Assembly (NCBI GenBank): GCA_914767885.1
Contig: CAJZBQ010000024.1
Span: 248,001-312,000, forward strand
Origin: Blepharisma stoltei
Taxonomy: Eukaryota > Ciliophora > Heterotrichea > Heterotrichida > Blepharismidae
Direction of reading: 5' to 3'
Length of the DNA stretch: 64,000 bases
The notes under the pieces were generated by a model that was not told where the DNA came from, ran no database searches, and saw only the letters and a program-made list of their open reading frames with translations. A program made the position numbers and the translations under genes. Positions 10,582 to 21,641 of the stretch are shown here, in pieces; the stretch's first letter is position 1, and each line of letters starts with the position of its first letter.

Positions 10582-12579
10582 TTATTCGAATATTGATGAT
10601 TTTTTATAGCCCATGCCTTTATATATTGGTCTCTGAGGGGAGGCTGGGAAGTTTCTTGGTAGCTCAGATTTACCAATTTTGAAAATATCTCCTGTGCTTG
10701 CATTTGAAGTCAAATCTGGCTGACTAAGAGAGCCTCTGAGTTTTCTGTCTGTAACAATAGCAAAAGCTTTAGAATTCAGTTCACTCCTATCAATTTCTAT
10801 TACTTCTCCAGTTAAAGGATTAGAAATTTTATTTCTTGGCACTTTTTTTCCAAATTGTGGGAATTCATATGTGGCATCGAGCTGGACATCATTGATTTTG
10901 TCTGAAACTTCTTCTGGTTTTGGATTTCCCAATGGATACAGCTTCTTTCGTTCGACTTTATAATTTCTGACTTCCTTTAATAGAAAATATTTTTAAATAA
11001 AATTTTTTTTTTATATGGAATTGCCCATATTTAAAAGAAATTTAAGTGAGAGAAAAGTAAGTGACCCTGTAATTGGGTCATGAGATACTGACTTTATATT
11101 CGTCTTTGCATTTACCACAGGTGAAAGCTCTGGCTCATTTCTTTTGACGTCCACTCCATAAAAAACGGCAGCAGCTTTATCAAGCTCATTCTCCTCATCT
11201 TCAATTCCGAAAAATTTCTTTACATTTATATCAAATTCTAGCTGATCTCCTTTTAAGTCATATTTTCTATTTTTTTCTTTAATCTTTTTATCTTGCAAGC
11301 CCACCATTCTTTCTTGTTTCATTTCTTCGAGCTCTGCAAGTCTTTTCTTCAAAGCTTCAGTCTCTTGCCTTGCTTTTTCTATTTCTAAGTCTTCTTTGGC
11401 TTGAACCTGCTGGCTTATCGCTGAAATAAATTTTTCTTTTTCTTCTTTTGCTCTCATCACGTCTAAAATTTCTTTTTGTCTTGCTAAAATTTGGCTCTCT
11501 TGAAACCTGCTACTTATAGCTTCATCAATTTGTTGGAATTTTTGGTTCATCGGTTCTAAATATTTCTGCTGAAATATCTGCTGCCTTGCAGCCTGCCTTT
11601 TTTCAATTTTCGAGTATTTCTCTCTATAAGCTCTTTCTTTATCCTCTACCTCTTTAGCATATTTTTCTTGAAGATTTACAACATCATTTTTCCAAGCTTG
11701 ATTACTTGTATCTACCAAATCTTTCCTATAGCCAGCATTAGTTAAGTTTTCTTTAGCGATATTATTTTGCTGTTCCCTTAGCTCATTTTTAAGCTGTTGT
11801 TCTCTATCCATAGCCAATTTGGCAAGCATTAAAATTTCTTCATCTCTTATTCTTTTTTCTTTCTTTTCTGCTTCTTTTACATGGCTTTTATAGTTTACAT
11901 CATTGGCATAGCTATTAGCCAAGTCCTCACTTCCCTTCTCAGTTAGCGAACAAAATCATTGGAAAAATCCCTATTTTTAGCCAAAAACCCGCCCTCCTTG
12001 AGCGAAAAATTGTTTTATATGGAAAAAAATTTATATAAATGATAATATTATAACGAAATCTCAAGCTGATTTTGTTGAAATTCCCATTCTAAAACATAAA
12101 TTTTACAAATCAAATTAATATTTGCTTTCCAATTTTTGCGAATTGGGATTTTTTAAATTTTATATATCCCCTCTAAGTCAAAAATTGTTTTGTTTGCTCA
12201 CATGGTGAGAATCAGTTAATTTTTTCTTTTGATTAATTTCATTCATTCTGTCTTCCTGAAACCGCTGGATTTTTTGTTCAATTTCATAGGCTTCTCTAAG
12301 CCTATTTTCATCTCTGACTTTATTAATAATTTCATTCTGCTTCTTTACATACTCAAAATAGGCTTTTTCTTTATTCCTCAGCTCAATAGGATCCAAAGGC
12401 TTAACCCCTTGTACATAATTAGAGGGTGCAGATGGGCTATTCGGGTACTGATGGATTGTGGCATATTCTTGGTTTTTCGCTGGGACTTGTGAAGTGGCAC
12501 TGTCAAACTTCTTATAATTGTTCAGGATATATGATGACACCTCACGAGGAGGTGACCTATAGACATCTTTGCTAATCAT
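10582..12579 (-). CDS. Long coiled-coil protein in IES-split exons
   Basis: Three open segments in one gene: 12180-12579 (MISKDVYRSPPREVSS...), about 11040-11930 (strong heptad-rich region such as ALKKRLAELEEMKQ and KQERMVGLQDKKIKEKN), and 10582-10980 (ending GMGYKKSSIFE). The middle and last segments lack any ATG, so they must continue from upstream. Short motifs SHDPITGS and SNPLTGEVI repeat, a pattern seen in some axonemal proteins. A cytoskeletal or ciliary role is inferred. The 54-bp IES restores the frame. Across the 11927-12180 insert the best TNA pair leaves a 1-nt mismatch, so that joint is unresolved. Confidence 0.65.
10978..11034. other. Short 54-bp TTA-bounded IES
   Basis: TTA (minus strand) at both ends. 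It holds the small palindrome ATATGGGCAATTCCATAT followed by AT-rich sequence with stops. Removal links KFLLKEVRNYKVERKK in frame. Confidence 0.6.
11927..12180. mobile_element. Decayed family-B MITE in coiled-coil gene
   Basis: Left end TCACTTCCCTTCTCAGTTAG then GCGAACAAAATCATTGGAAA, the degraded family-B left module. TCA at both limits. The interior has the family's ATTATAACGAAATCTC and AATTCGC-like segments. Confidence 0.7.
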
Positions 12580-12662
12580 ATAAATCTCAAATTTACTTTA
12601 ATTATACCTAAATATGTCTAAAATGGCTTCTTATGGTAATGAGCTTATAATAAGCTTTATAA

Positions 12663-13034
12663 ATGGTGAAAGTCAAGGCCTACGAACTCAGAAAGAAAGA
12701 GCCAGAAGCCCTTCAAAAACAGCTCGAGGAGCTTAAAACTGAGCTTTCTCATCTAAGAGTCGCAAAAGTCGCTGGAGGCGCCCCATCCAAGCTATCCAAA
12801 ATCAGAGTTTTCAGAAAAGACGTCGCCAAGGTCTTAACCATTATTCACGAGAAGAAAAGAGACCAAATCAAAGCTGCAAACAAAGGAAAGAAATACCTAG
12901 CTTTCGACATCAGGCCAAAACTCACTAGAGCTCTCAGATTAAGATTGACAAAAGAACAAGCTAAGAAGCTACCACTCCGCGTTTTGAAAAAGAAATTAAA
13001 CTTCCCACAAAGAAAATTCGCAGTGGCCAACTAA
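12663..13034 (+). CDS. RPL35: Ribosomal protein L35 (uL29)
   Basis: 123 aa, full length for eukaryotic RPL35. A component of the 60S subunit near the polypeptide exit tunnel. Family hallmarks: VKAYELRKKEPEALQKQL, LRVAKVAGGAPSKLSKIRVF, RKDVAKVLTIIHEKKR and DIRPKLTRALRLRLTKEQ. No insert, no TGA, ATG at 12663 with the usual MVKVK start. It sits head-to-head with the coiled-coil gene (84 bp apart). Confidence 0.97.
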   Translation: MVKVKAYELRKKEPEALQKQLEELKTELSHLRVAKVAGGAPSKLSKIRVFRKDVAKVLTIIHEKKRDQIKAANKGKKYLAFDIRPKLTRALRLRLTKEQAKKLPLRVLKKKLNFPQRKFAVAN

Positions 13035-13088
13035 ATTTAGCATTTTAGAGATAATTCTTTTTAAGTCTAACGCCATATAAAATACAAA

Positions 13089-15055
13089 ATGTCATCAACG
13101 CAGTGTAAGGAGTGCAGGGCAGAGAATTTATTTGTGGTGGATGAAAAGGAGGGGAATATAGTGTGCACAGGCTGTGGGCTGGTGCAAGTATTGATATTAA
13201 AATTAATTACTTATAGAGATGATTCTGTAGGTCAGTGGGATACTGCTCACTGCTATTAACGCTTCGCTGCTTACTCACAAGTTCAGCACGGCTTGAACTG
13301 TGTGCTCCTTCACTTGCTACCTGAAGTGAGAGATGCTGGATCATTATGCCACGCGCCAATGCAGGTTTACCTTCGGAAAAATCGATTTTTCGAATTTGCT
13401 GGTCGCCTTCAACCAAGGTAAAAACTTGAAGCCTAGAACATAATGCCTACTATACTGCTAAGCAGGCCTAATGGATGTCCCAGACAGTCCTGGACTCCAT
13501 TTTCCACCTTTCCGCAAAGAAGAAAAATGGGGATAATTCCGCAACACCAATAAATTGACAAAACCCCACCGGATTACCATCTTTTACATCTTTCTCCTTT
13601 TCGCAAGGTCCCTGGGCTCTAATTCAGAAATAGAAGGAATTGTGGACTCACCACACCATTTTAATGTATATGAGCTGGTGCAAGCACTGAGAATTATTGA
13701 TGATACTTCAGAATGAAGAAATCTTACAGAAGAAGATGGGAGTAAAGGAAGTGATCCTAGAAGAGTAGGAATGCCTAATAATGAACTTTTAGTAGGAAAA
13801 GGACTTTGCACAGTCATTTCCGGTGACCCCTCAAGAGTAGGGCTTTCTATGTGAAACCAACGAGCTATCTTGACAGGGATCGACCGTACCTTATCTACCG
13901 GTTTTCACGAAATTGATGATATTTGCCACACTTTAAACCTCAGTGACACTGTCGCCGAAGACGCCAAAAAGACTTTCAAAATTGTGACGACTAAAAAAAC
14001 CTCCCCTTGCAAATCCCATATGGGCTTAATAGCTTCATGTGTATTTTTATCTTGCCGAAAATATGGAAACCCTATTCCTATAAAAGAAATTGCGTCCCTT
14101 TATAGCCTAAATAAGAAGGATATTCAAAGGTCGTATTGTATGATCAAGCAAATTATCCCTGATATTGTCAGTACTCAAACAGAAATCGCGTATGTCAAAA
14201 AAATTGCCAACGATTTGAATTTGCCACAAATGTTGGTGAATAAATGCGCGGTTGTGGCACAAAGGATTAAGGACAGCGGGATTATGGAGGGAAAAAACCC
14301 ACTGAGCTTGGCAAGTGTGGTAGTTTATATGATGAGCATTTTGGAAGGAGAAGATGCGTTCAGCTTTTCTGAAATAAGTAAAAGCTCGGGTGTGACCACA
14401 AATACAATAAGAAACTGTTATAAGCAAATCTACCCAGATAGAGTAAAATTACTCATAGGAGTAATAAATGACTGGGAAATACAGAAACTTCCCAAATTGT
14501 TAGTTAGTTATTTAGAATTATAAAGAAGTTCGCTATAATTCCATATGGACTCACCCCTAACGCTTCCCCGCTTGCTCGCCAATTGCTTCCACAGCATCGC
14601 TAAGGTTGCTCCTGCAAGACGAAAACCTGCACCCGCTACCCGGTAGTCGGGTGGTGAGTTGCGTTACCTTGCCGTACGTCAAAAGGGTTATCCACCATTG
14701 AAAACCCAAAGGATTTAATTTTCTTGTCGACTCTTGGCCAAAATGGAAATCCGTAGCCCAGGGGGTAACTTCTAATTTCAGGCAGACGCATAGTCGCTTG
14801 GCAAGACGAGCGCCATTGGCTCTGCTGGAGACCCCTTTCCAACTTCCGGACCCATTTCCCACTGAGGCAAAAATTTGGCTTTGGAGGAAAGCATGCGATT
14901 AGCAAACCCGACATTGGGCTTCGCCAAACCAAAAAAAAATCGGCCGAATGCTCATTCCGAAAGCCATGCTCCTTTCCTCAAGGTCCCTACAGGAGTTAAG
15001 AGGGGGCGGGCTTGTTTCCACTCCATTTTAATTTATGATACTTCCCAAATTGTAA
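13089..15055 (+). CDS. TFIIB-like transcription initiation factor
   Basis: After removal of two SINE-like inserts the frame is 305 aa, ending EIQKLPKL. The N-terminal zinc ribbon has CKEC...CTGC spacing (CKECRAENLFVVDEKEGNIV, then CTGCGLVQ). A B-reader/linker-like region follows (EWRNLTEEDGSKGSDPRRVG). Two cyclin folds are visible: MGLIASCVFLSCRKYGNPIP with IKEIASLYSLNKKDIQRSY, and LSLASVVVYMMSILEG with SSGVTTNTIRNCYKQIYP. TFIIB bridges TBP-DNA and RNA polymerase II. The length and lack of a long C-terminal tail favour TFIIB over the Pol III factor Brf1. Two TGA codons read as W. Without excision the ribbon is cut from the cyclin folds. Confidence 0.9.
13189..13673 (-). mobile_element. SINE-like insert 1 in TFIIB gene, 485 bp
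   Basis: On the minus strand the head is ACATTAAAATGGTGTGGTGA. Perfect 11-bp duplication GCTGGTGCAAG at 13178-13188 and 13674-13684. Removing element plus one copy (496 nt) gives GCGLVQALRIIDDTSEW in frame. No TA in the duplication. Confidence 0.9.
14501..15039 (-). mobile_element. SINE-like insert 2 at TFIIB 3' end, 539 bp
   Basis: Minus-strand head AATTAAAATGGAGTGGAAAC, tail AACT repeats. Perfect 14-bp duplication ACTTCCCAAATTGT (14487-14500, 15040-15053). Removal gives ...LPKL then TAA. The germline copy reads on into the tail as LPKLLVSYLEL. Confidence 0.88.
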
Positions 15056-15633
15056 TTAATTAATTTTCCTAATTAAATATAAACTCGACTCCTTTCGTTT
15101 TATAACTTTTCACCAATTTTTATTTACATTTTATTTTAACACATTTGCCACTGAAATGATGCCATATCTCTTTTGGATTTGTTGCCATAATTATTATCCA
15201 CTACTTTAAAAAAATTTTTTAATCTAAGAGCGTCTCTTTGTTTTAAAATTTGCAGATTATTTTAAAGCATAGTCCCTCTTTAAATTGGAACAAAATATAT
15301 TGGTAAAATTTCTTTTTTGGCTATTAACCTTTAAAATTGGAGCACAATTTGGGAAAAATTTTATAGGTAAAAATATAATTTCTATATAAGTAGCTTTAAA
15401 CTAATTTAATGGAGTGAGAGCAATGAAATGTTATCTAAACAATTGCGCTCTGAATATTTTTTTTAAATTAATCCTTTATAAAAATAAATTAAATCTCGAA
15501 AAATATATTTAATTTATACTTTTTTATGTATTTTTAACCAAAAAGATTAGCCACTCTTTAATTGGAATAGAACTTTTTATTAAACGCGGTGATTTAGAAA
15601 TTTTATAAGCCATATTGTTTAGATATAAATCCC
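15056..15633. other. Gap with decayed family-A MITE (~15270-15567)
   Basis: AT-rich. AGTCCCTCTTTAAATTGGAA followed by CAAAATATATTGGTAAAATT matches the family-A left module, and CTCTTTAATTGGAATAGAAC resembles an inner repeat. No gene seen. Confidence 0.6.
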
Positions 15634-16070
15634 ATGTTAGACAGTAATATAACTTACTTCGCCTTTGATTCGAACTCTCCAGATTATTCTGAAGGATTCA
15701 AGGCTTATAAATGTGCAGGCGAAGTATACTGTATTAAGTGCTCTGACCTGTCAAGTCCGCAGACTTCTCCTAAACCTAAAGAATTAATTCATCTTTTCAC
15801 TCCAATTGACAAAGAAAAGGAAATGAAATATTGCTTTAGTTATTGAATAATTAATAGTAAATTAAGCTTTTTGTCTATCAGACAATTTAAGGGAAAAGTG
15901 CATATCAAGCTCTCAATAGAGACCTCTTGAACCTTTTGAATTCTTTAGAAGAGTCAATGGAATCAGTTAATTTAGAAGATCATACACCGATTATACCGCA
16001 TGAAATTTCTCTTAAAATGCCAGCTTCATCATCTCTCCAAAGAAGAAGAGCGAAATCAGCACATTCATAA
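15634..16070 (+). CDS. Small unknown protein with short IES
   Basis: Starts MLDSNITYFAFDSNSPDY, with a Cys pair in VYCIKCSDLSSPQTSP, and after removal of a 65-bp TA-bounded insert continues RDLLNLLNSLEESMESVNLE to ...RRRAKSAHS (TAA). 123 aa in all. One TGA (W). No domain recognised. Both halves have coding character, and only an insert length of 2 mod 3 joins them, which the 65-bp TA pair satisfies. Confidence 0.6.
15852..15918. other. Short 65-bp TA-bounded IES candidate
   Basis: TA at 15852-15853 and 15917-15918. The interior lacks coding character in the joining frame. Removal gives SYWIIRDLLNLLNSLEES. Confidence 0.5.
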
Positions 16071-16113
16071 TTTAATTCGATTGTAATAAAAGATTCTTTG
16101 AAAAGCTTTATGT

Positions 16114-16569
16114 TTAACGATAACTCTTTTGTCTTCTTGCTCTTGCGCCTGGACCACCGTATTTCTTAGGCTCTTTTCTTCTAGGATCAGCAACAAGCAA
16201 GGATCTATCATAAGCCAAAATCATTTCTTTTATTTGCCTCTTTGAAGCTTCATCCACATATTTTTGATAGAATGCAATAATTCCTTTAGCGATAGCTTGT
16301 CTAACTGCATAAATCTGGCTGACATAGCCACCTCCGTGGACTCTAATTTTGAAGTCAACCTTGCTGAAGCGAGATTCCCCAAGGAGAAGAATAGGTTCTA
16401 ATACTTTTACTCTCAGTGTTTGTGGCTCTACCAAATGAAGAGGGACACCATTGACTCTGATCATTCCTTTTCCTTTAGTAATAAGAGCTACAGCTTGTGC
16501 GTGTTTCTTTTTACCATAGGTTTGGACACTTTCCACTCTTGGAAGGTGGGTATGAGCTGGCTGAGCCAT
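16114..16569 (-). CDS. RPS16: Ribosomal protein S16 (uS9)
   Basis: 151 aa, complete. A component of the 40S head whose C-terminal tail reaches the decoding site. Hallmarks: [60 protein letters not shown] and the terminal [17 protein letters not shown] at 16569, no insert, no TGA. Confidence 0.97.
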   Translation of the reverse strand: MAQPAHTHLPRVESVQTYGKKKHAQAVALITKGKGMIRVNGVPLHLVEPQTLRVKVLEPILLLGESRFSKVDFKIRVHGGGYVSQIYAVRQAIAKGIIAFYQKYVDEASKRQIKEMILAYDRSLLVADPRRKEPKKYGGPGARARRQKSYR

Positions 16570-16780
16570 ATTAATTTATTATCTCATAATTTTATGAGGG
16601 AAATCAATAGGTTTCTTTTACAATCTTTATTAGAAAAATATAGTCAAAATTGGCGTACTTCAATATTTTTGCTTGTATATTAAATTACATATACTATTTT
16701 CTACTAGATCGCCTATGGCAGTTTTAAGGTTTTAATTTGAATGATTTAAATAAAAGCTGTATATTTAAGTTTGATATAAA

Positions 16781-17855
16781 ATGTTGCCGCCAGACTGCCG
16801 ACTCCCTTTTCTTGTAGCGAGATTTCTACAATTGAAGCATCTGAATATGAAAGCCTCACCCCTGCCGTTTAAAACAGAAACAAATCCTCTGATAGGCTTA
16901 ACCCTAGCTGAAGATGACCCATGCACAATCGTGTTTACAGGCTTTTACTCACTCCCTCTCCGTGAATAAGGAAAAGCACTATTATTAATATTCTGAGCAA
17001 AAATGTTTTAGAATCAAAAATTTTGTATAAAAAAATTATTTTGATTTATAAATGATAGTTTTATAATCAAATCACTAGCTAGTTTATAATGAATATATCG
17101 AAAAAGAAATTTCATTAAATTTCTCGTGAGCAGTCAAAATTTATTTCGCTTCCTCACGGAAGGGGGAGCCAGGGAACTCCATAACAGATGGCTATTACTC
17201 CATCCAAGTCTACTTAGACCCAGCCCTCGAAATCCCTCAGAAATGTCTACTTTCCATTATGCACTGGACAATTGATTTCGAAAACCAAGCCCCAATGCTG
17301 ACAATAATTAAAGCTTCCGTGATTTCCACTATTTATTCCCCTCCCAAAGCTATCTCAGTCCCAGTTGAAAATAACCCAAGAGTTTTTGACTTATTACAGA
17401 AATTAAGACATCAAAGAATATTGCTCAGATACGAAATTTTCCCAGAAGCCAGCCAGCAAGAATTTATAGAGAAAAAAGAAAACATTGCGCTTTATAGCGA
17501 CACGTTAATGTCAGATGCCCCTGATACCTTGCCACAAATGAGGGCCGTTAATACTCCTTTGAAGGAAAATAAACCGATTTCTTTGGGTTTTGGGTCTAAA
17601 AGTAAAGAGAAAACAGCTGAATTAAAAGCAAAAAGAGAGGTGAGGTATATAAACTCACAGGAAGATTTAATGGAAGAGTTGCAGCCTTCTTTTAGAGATG
17701 AAGTTATGAATGAAGACTATGGAGAGGATGAGCTATTTAGAGAGATAAAAGAAGATGAAGGAATTGAATTAAATAAGGTTGATATGGATGTTGGAATTGA
17801 AGAATTCCCACCTTGGGCACTGGACTATTTGAAGTTCTTTTATAAAGTTGCCTAA
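16781..17855 (+). CDS. Unknown protein, 284 aa
   Basis: Two exons around a decayed MITE (16949-17171): MLPPDCRLPFLVARFLQLKH...CTIVFTGFYS joined to GNSITDGYYSIQVYLDPALE. The N-terminal half looks like a mixed alpha/beta domain. Residues ~180-284 are charged and acidic (EDYGEDELFREIKEDEGIEL) and end in an aromatic tail (PPWALDYLKFFYKVA). The family is not recognised. Removal of 220 nt keeps the frame, which supports a single gene. Confidence 0.65.
16949..17171. mobile_element. Decayed family-B MITE IES
   Basis: Left TCACTCCCTCTCCGTGAATA, right TTCCTCACGGAAGGGGGAGC then CA. Limits are TCA and CCA. Removal of 220 nt restores the frame. Confidence 0.75.
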
Positions 17856-18025
17856 CTAAAACACTCTTATCATTGAATTTATATTACCATTAAGATTAAT
17901 AAAATCGTAGCATTTAATGAATGGGTATATTTTTTGTTGAAAAATTCAAGTAATTTTATTAGAAACTTCCAATTTTAATACTTCCCTCCATTTTTTTGTA
18001 TTAAATTAATCTCAATTATTTTATC

Positions 18026-18427
18026 TTAAAGCTCCTGCTGTGGCTCTTCTTTTGTGCCTGCTGGAAGTAAAGCTTGATGTATAAATGGAACCGCTCCTCC
18101 ACAAGAAATTATCGCATTAGCCATCAGTCTGTTTAGCTCTTCGTCATTTCTTACAGCAAGCTGGATATGTCTTGGTAAAATCCTGTTCTTTTTGAAGTCT
18201 TTTGCTGCGTTTCCAGCGAGTTCAAGCAATTCTGCTGCGAGATACTCAAGAACTGATGAAAGATAGACTGGAGCTCCAGCACCGATTCTTTCGGCGTATT
18301 TTCCATGACGCATAAATCTTGAAATACGCCCTACTGGGAATTGTAGTCCTGCTTTTTGAGATCTTGAAGTTTTGCCTGGAGTTGTAACCTTTCCTCGGCT
18401 GCCTTTTGCTTTTGCGAACGTTGACAT
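18026..18427 (-). CDS. H2A: Histone H2A
   Basis: 133 aa, core nucleosome histone. Canonical H2A fold: [60 protein letters not shown] and [14 protein letters not shown]. The tail ends EEPQQEL, lacking the SQ(E/D)phi motif of H2A.X by one residue (QQEL rather than SQEL). No intron or insert. Docking-domain [18 protein letters not shown] is close to GGVLPNIH but diverged. Confidence 0.97.
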   Translation of the reverse strand: MSTFAKAKGSRGKVTTPGKTSRSQKAGLQFPVGRISRFMRHGKYAERIGAGAPVYLSSVLEYLAAELLELAGNAAKDFKKNRILPRHIQLAVRNDEELNRLMANAIISCGGAVPFIHQALLPAGTKEEPQQEL

Positions 18428-18671
18428 TTTAAATTTATAAGAAGGGGGTGTTTGAGGATTTTTTATTTTCTATAGCGTGGGGTATTTTAGAGGGAGTTTT
18501 ATAAGAAAATTAATGAAGAAAATACCTTTTGGGAAATTAAATTAGCAATATGCATAAAATTTAATAAGTTAATTATTTATATTTTCTCTTGTTTATTATA
18601 TCTAGCCTAGGCTATTTATTTGAATAAAATATAGACTATCAGCTGAAAAGTTGCAAAATTAGCTATAAAAA

Positions 18672-19591
18672 ATGGAAACGATGATATCATTATTAGGGAC
18701 TGTTGGATCAATTATTTCAGTCAGTGTTAGCTTATCCCCAGCCAGTAGAATGATGAAAGTACAAAAAACCAAAAAGTTAGATGAAGTTCCTTATTTGTTT
18801 TTGTTACTAAATCATCTTTGTTCATTATCATGGGCTACTTATGGGTTTATAGGTGGATATGGTGCAATTATGATTAACAATGGTATATCTACTGTAATTG
18901 GGCATTGTTTTATAGGTTGGTATCATCAAATTAAAGGCGATCTCGCTAGCTACATGCTAGTCTACACCACAGCAATTTTTGCATCAGCATTGATACTTAT
19001 TTCTTTTATTCCTATTGACATTATCGGATGGATTTGCCTAATTTCAAATTTCGCATTATATTTAGGGCCTTTAGAAACATCAAGCAAAGCCTTAATCCCT
19101 TCCCTGATAAAATAAAAACATAATAAATAGTCTGCAAAATGCAAAAAAAATTATTGGTTTTTATAGTATTTTTATAAATAATTGCTTAATTAGATTACCC
19201 AGATAATTTTGTTAAATTTAAAACAATTTGCGCCTCAAGTCATAAATTTATATTTATTTTCAAACTATTGCTTTTCAATATCAAAAAACCTCAGCATGCA
19301 ATTTTTTGAAATTTTAATAGCTCATTAAAAGAAAATGATTCTAGCTGAGTACGAGAGTTAGCAGAAAAAAATCCAAATTATATAGATATTTTTATCATAG
19401 GAATTTGCCAAGTGAATTCACTGATCTGGATGAGTTATGGGATCCTAGTCCAAAACAATTTTATAGTAGCTCCATGCCTATTTGGAGCATTTCTCTGCGC
19501 TTTTCAAATAACAATTTATGTTTGGGCAAATAATTGGTTTCCTATGCCAATTTATGAGAAATTATCTAAACTCTTAGCCAATAAAAAATAA
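18672..19591 (+). CDS. SWEET (MtN3/saliva) sugar transporter
   Basis: 228 aa after removal of a 233-bp TTA-bounded insert. SWEETs are seven-helix uniporters built from two three-helix MtN3 repeats. Repeat 1 shows SLSPASRMMKVQKTKKLDEV with PYLFLLLNHLCSLSWATYGF. Repeat 2 shows GPLETSSKAL then IGICQVNSLIWMSYGILVQN and GAFLCAFQITIYVWANNWFP. The second repeat is only complete after excision. One TGA (W) in SSWVRELAE. Membrane location is inferred from seven hydrophobic segments. Confidence 0.88.
19092..19327. other. TTA-bounded IES in SWEET gene, 233 bp
   Basis: TTA at 19092-19094 and 19325-19327, AT-rich interior with many stops, no family A/B ends. Removal joins SSKALKENDSSWV in frame. Confidence 0.85.
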
Positions 19592-19644
19592 TTAAATTAT
19601 TCTTTCAATAGCATTTCTTCTTTTCAAATAAAATTATCACTTAA

Positions 19645-20967
19645 TTAATCAGCATTTGCCACTTTTTCACTTGTCCCAGGAGCATAATATCCACTCATTC
19701 CAATTTCTGTGCCTTCCAAGGTTTCCTTTTGCATTACGTCATCTAAAATCAGCATCCCAATAACCCTTAATAGCAAAAACACAATAATAGCCCAAAACAT
19801 TGCCCAGCCCATTATAGTAAAAACTCCCACAACTTGTGCAGCAAGATTATGGCCAGATGATTCTTGCCAAAAAATTCCATAAGTATCTGTTATAAAGCCT
19901 GGCAAAAATCCTCCCAAAAATGCAGGGGCTCCAAAAGTTGCAGATACGTTCATAGTATCATCAATTCTCATCCATCTAAATATCGTATAAAAAAGCGTAA
20001 ACCAAACTCCAGACATAACTCCTACGATACCTGCCTGCCATACCGCTGAATTAAATGCTGATGAGGCTATCATTACTTGTCCTGCTATAAATCCTTGGTA
20101 AATAGCTATATAATGGGTATGTAAATCATGCTTGCTCATAGTCATTAACATATAAGCAGTTATAGCTGATAATGAGCCACAAATTCAACTATTGATGGCT
20201 CCTATGCCTCGATGAGTATTTGTTGGTGCTAATGAAATGGTCAAGCCAAAAATTCCGAGCATAGTTAAAGTTGCACCTAATACGTAAATAACATGGCTCT
20301 CCATGTAGAAATAATGCTCTGTGCGCTGATCGAATCTTCCTAGTCTTTTTCCTGTAAGTATTGCAGCTACATACGCAATAGACCCAGCAAATAAAAATAC
20401 TGTGATTGTGCCTCCTAAATCAATCATTGGGACATCTTTAATTTCTGAATAAAGCCACCCTCCACCCCAATTCCAAGCTACTACAACAGGCCAGATCCAT
20501 GCCATAATTGCGAACGCTATAAAAGGGTATACCAAATATTTGACTTTTTCTGCTATTGCACAATTCACTATAAAAATTGTAAAAATCCCAGCCAATCCAA
20601 AAAAGGAAGCACAAGATCCATGATGTTTATCTCGCTGCTTTAGCCAATCGTCACCACCAAAGAAGCGTCTTCCTATAAATTCATTATGATATGGGTCGCC
20701 GAATGCAAAGCCATATCCTACAAGCCATCATGCTGCAAAACCAATAGAGAACTGTAGCCAATTTTTAACTATGATATGATTCCCAAAGCCTTTTCGGCAT
20801 ATTCCGTATTCCATCATAGTTAGACCAATCTAAGTAAATGTTACAAGTCCGAGATAGACATGTATATCTCCTATTGATACCCATGTCAATGGGCAGTTTA
20901 TGTTAGCAATTTCTGTCTGTGAATTCATTATTGTTGGATGTGATGGAACTTGAAAAGTACTTGACAT
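19645..20967 (-). CDS. AMT: Ammonium-transporter family protein, paralog 1
   Basis: 435 aa after removal of one 15-nt intron. Eleven or so hydrophobic helices. Amt/Mep/Rh hallmarks include GLTMMEYGICRKGFGNHIIV, the GGTI segment after Asp (MIDLGGTITVFLFAGSIAYV), RLGRF, TNTHRGIGAINSW, YQGFIAGQVMIASSAF and IDDTMNVSATFGAPAFLGGF. Amt proteins conduct ammonium via a twin-His pore. Here the positions equal to E. coli AmtB His168 and His318 are both Phe (DLGGTITVF, DDTMNVSATF), so transport chemistry may differ. Several TGA codons read as W. Tandem with paralog 2, same strand. Confidence 0.88.
20830..20844 (-). other. 15-nt intron in AMT paralog 1
   Basis: GTAACATTTACTTAG between YLGL and IGLTMMEYG, in frame and ending in TAG. 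Paralog 2 has an intron at the same position. Confidence 0.9.
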
Positions 20968-21092
20968 TGTTTTATTTATTATTTTTATCAGAAAATAACT
21001 AAAGCCATAATAAATTATTTTTTAAGAGGATATGGTGTCGGGAATTTAAAAAAATGTGTACCATTAAATATGGAATTTTTTCTGTAAACAGC

Positions 21093-21480
21093 TAACTCCC
21101 CCCCTCCGTGAGTGAACAAAAAAATTTTGTTCACTCACGGAGGGGGGCTAATTTTTTTTTTTTAAAAAAAATTTATATATTATAAATTTTATAAAAAATA
21201 TTTTTTTTTCGAAATTTAAAAAAATCCTAATTCGCAAAAATTGGAAAGCAAATATTAATTTAATTTGTAAAATTTATGTTTTAAAAAGCAATTCGTTTAA
21301 AATTAAACAGAATTAGCTCTAGATTTCATTATACTAATTATCATTTATATATCAAAATTTTTTTCCATAAAAAATTTGTTCTATTAAAAAATTTTTGTTT
21401 ACTCACGGAGGGTGGGTTTTTGGGCAAAAAAATAGGGATTTTTCTAATGGTTTTGTTCACTCACGGAGAGGGGGGAGTAA
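21093..21480. mobile_element. Family-B MITE, ~385 bp
   Basis: TAA duplication at both ends. Starts with the palindromic end module (CTCCCCCCCTCCGTGAGTGA and its complement) and ends with the two-copy module (ACTCACGGAGGGTGGGTTTT ... CTCACGGAGAGGGGGGAG). Lies between the two AMT genes. The rest of 20968-21641 shows nothing else. Confidence 0.9.
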
Positions 21481-21641
21481 GGAATAGTGAAATTACAAAA
21501 AATGATGAGTGAGAATTATTGTGGAAAGTGAAAAAAGCAGTCTTAATAAAAAACAGAAAAAGAAATATCTTGTAAAATAATGTTTAAGAAGGGTTTGATA
21601 ATTAAAAAATTATTTTAAATTTATAACATGACAAATAATTA

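Noticed and set aside
14557-14932. Two overlapping minus-strand ORFs of ~100 aa
   Set aside because: They lie entirely in the second SINE of the TFIIB gene and share no protein-like pattern with other copies.
15898-15919. 22-nt GT..AG intron in the 15.6-kb gene
   Set aside because: Removing 22 nt does not restore the frame; a 65-bp TA-bounded removal does.
20830-20844. In-frame TAG in both AMT genes as stop-codon readthrough or pseudogene mark
   Set aside because: The TAG is the 3' end of a perfect 15-nt GT..AG intron present at the same position in both paralogs.
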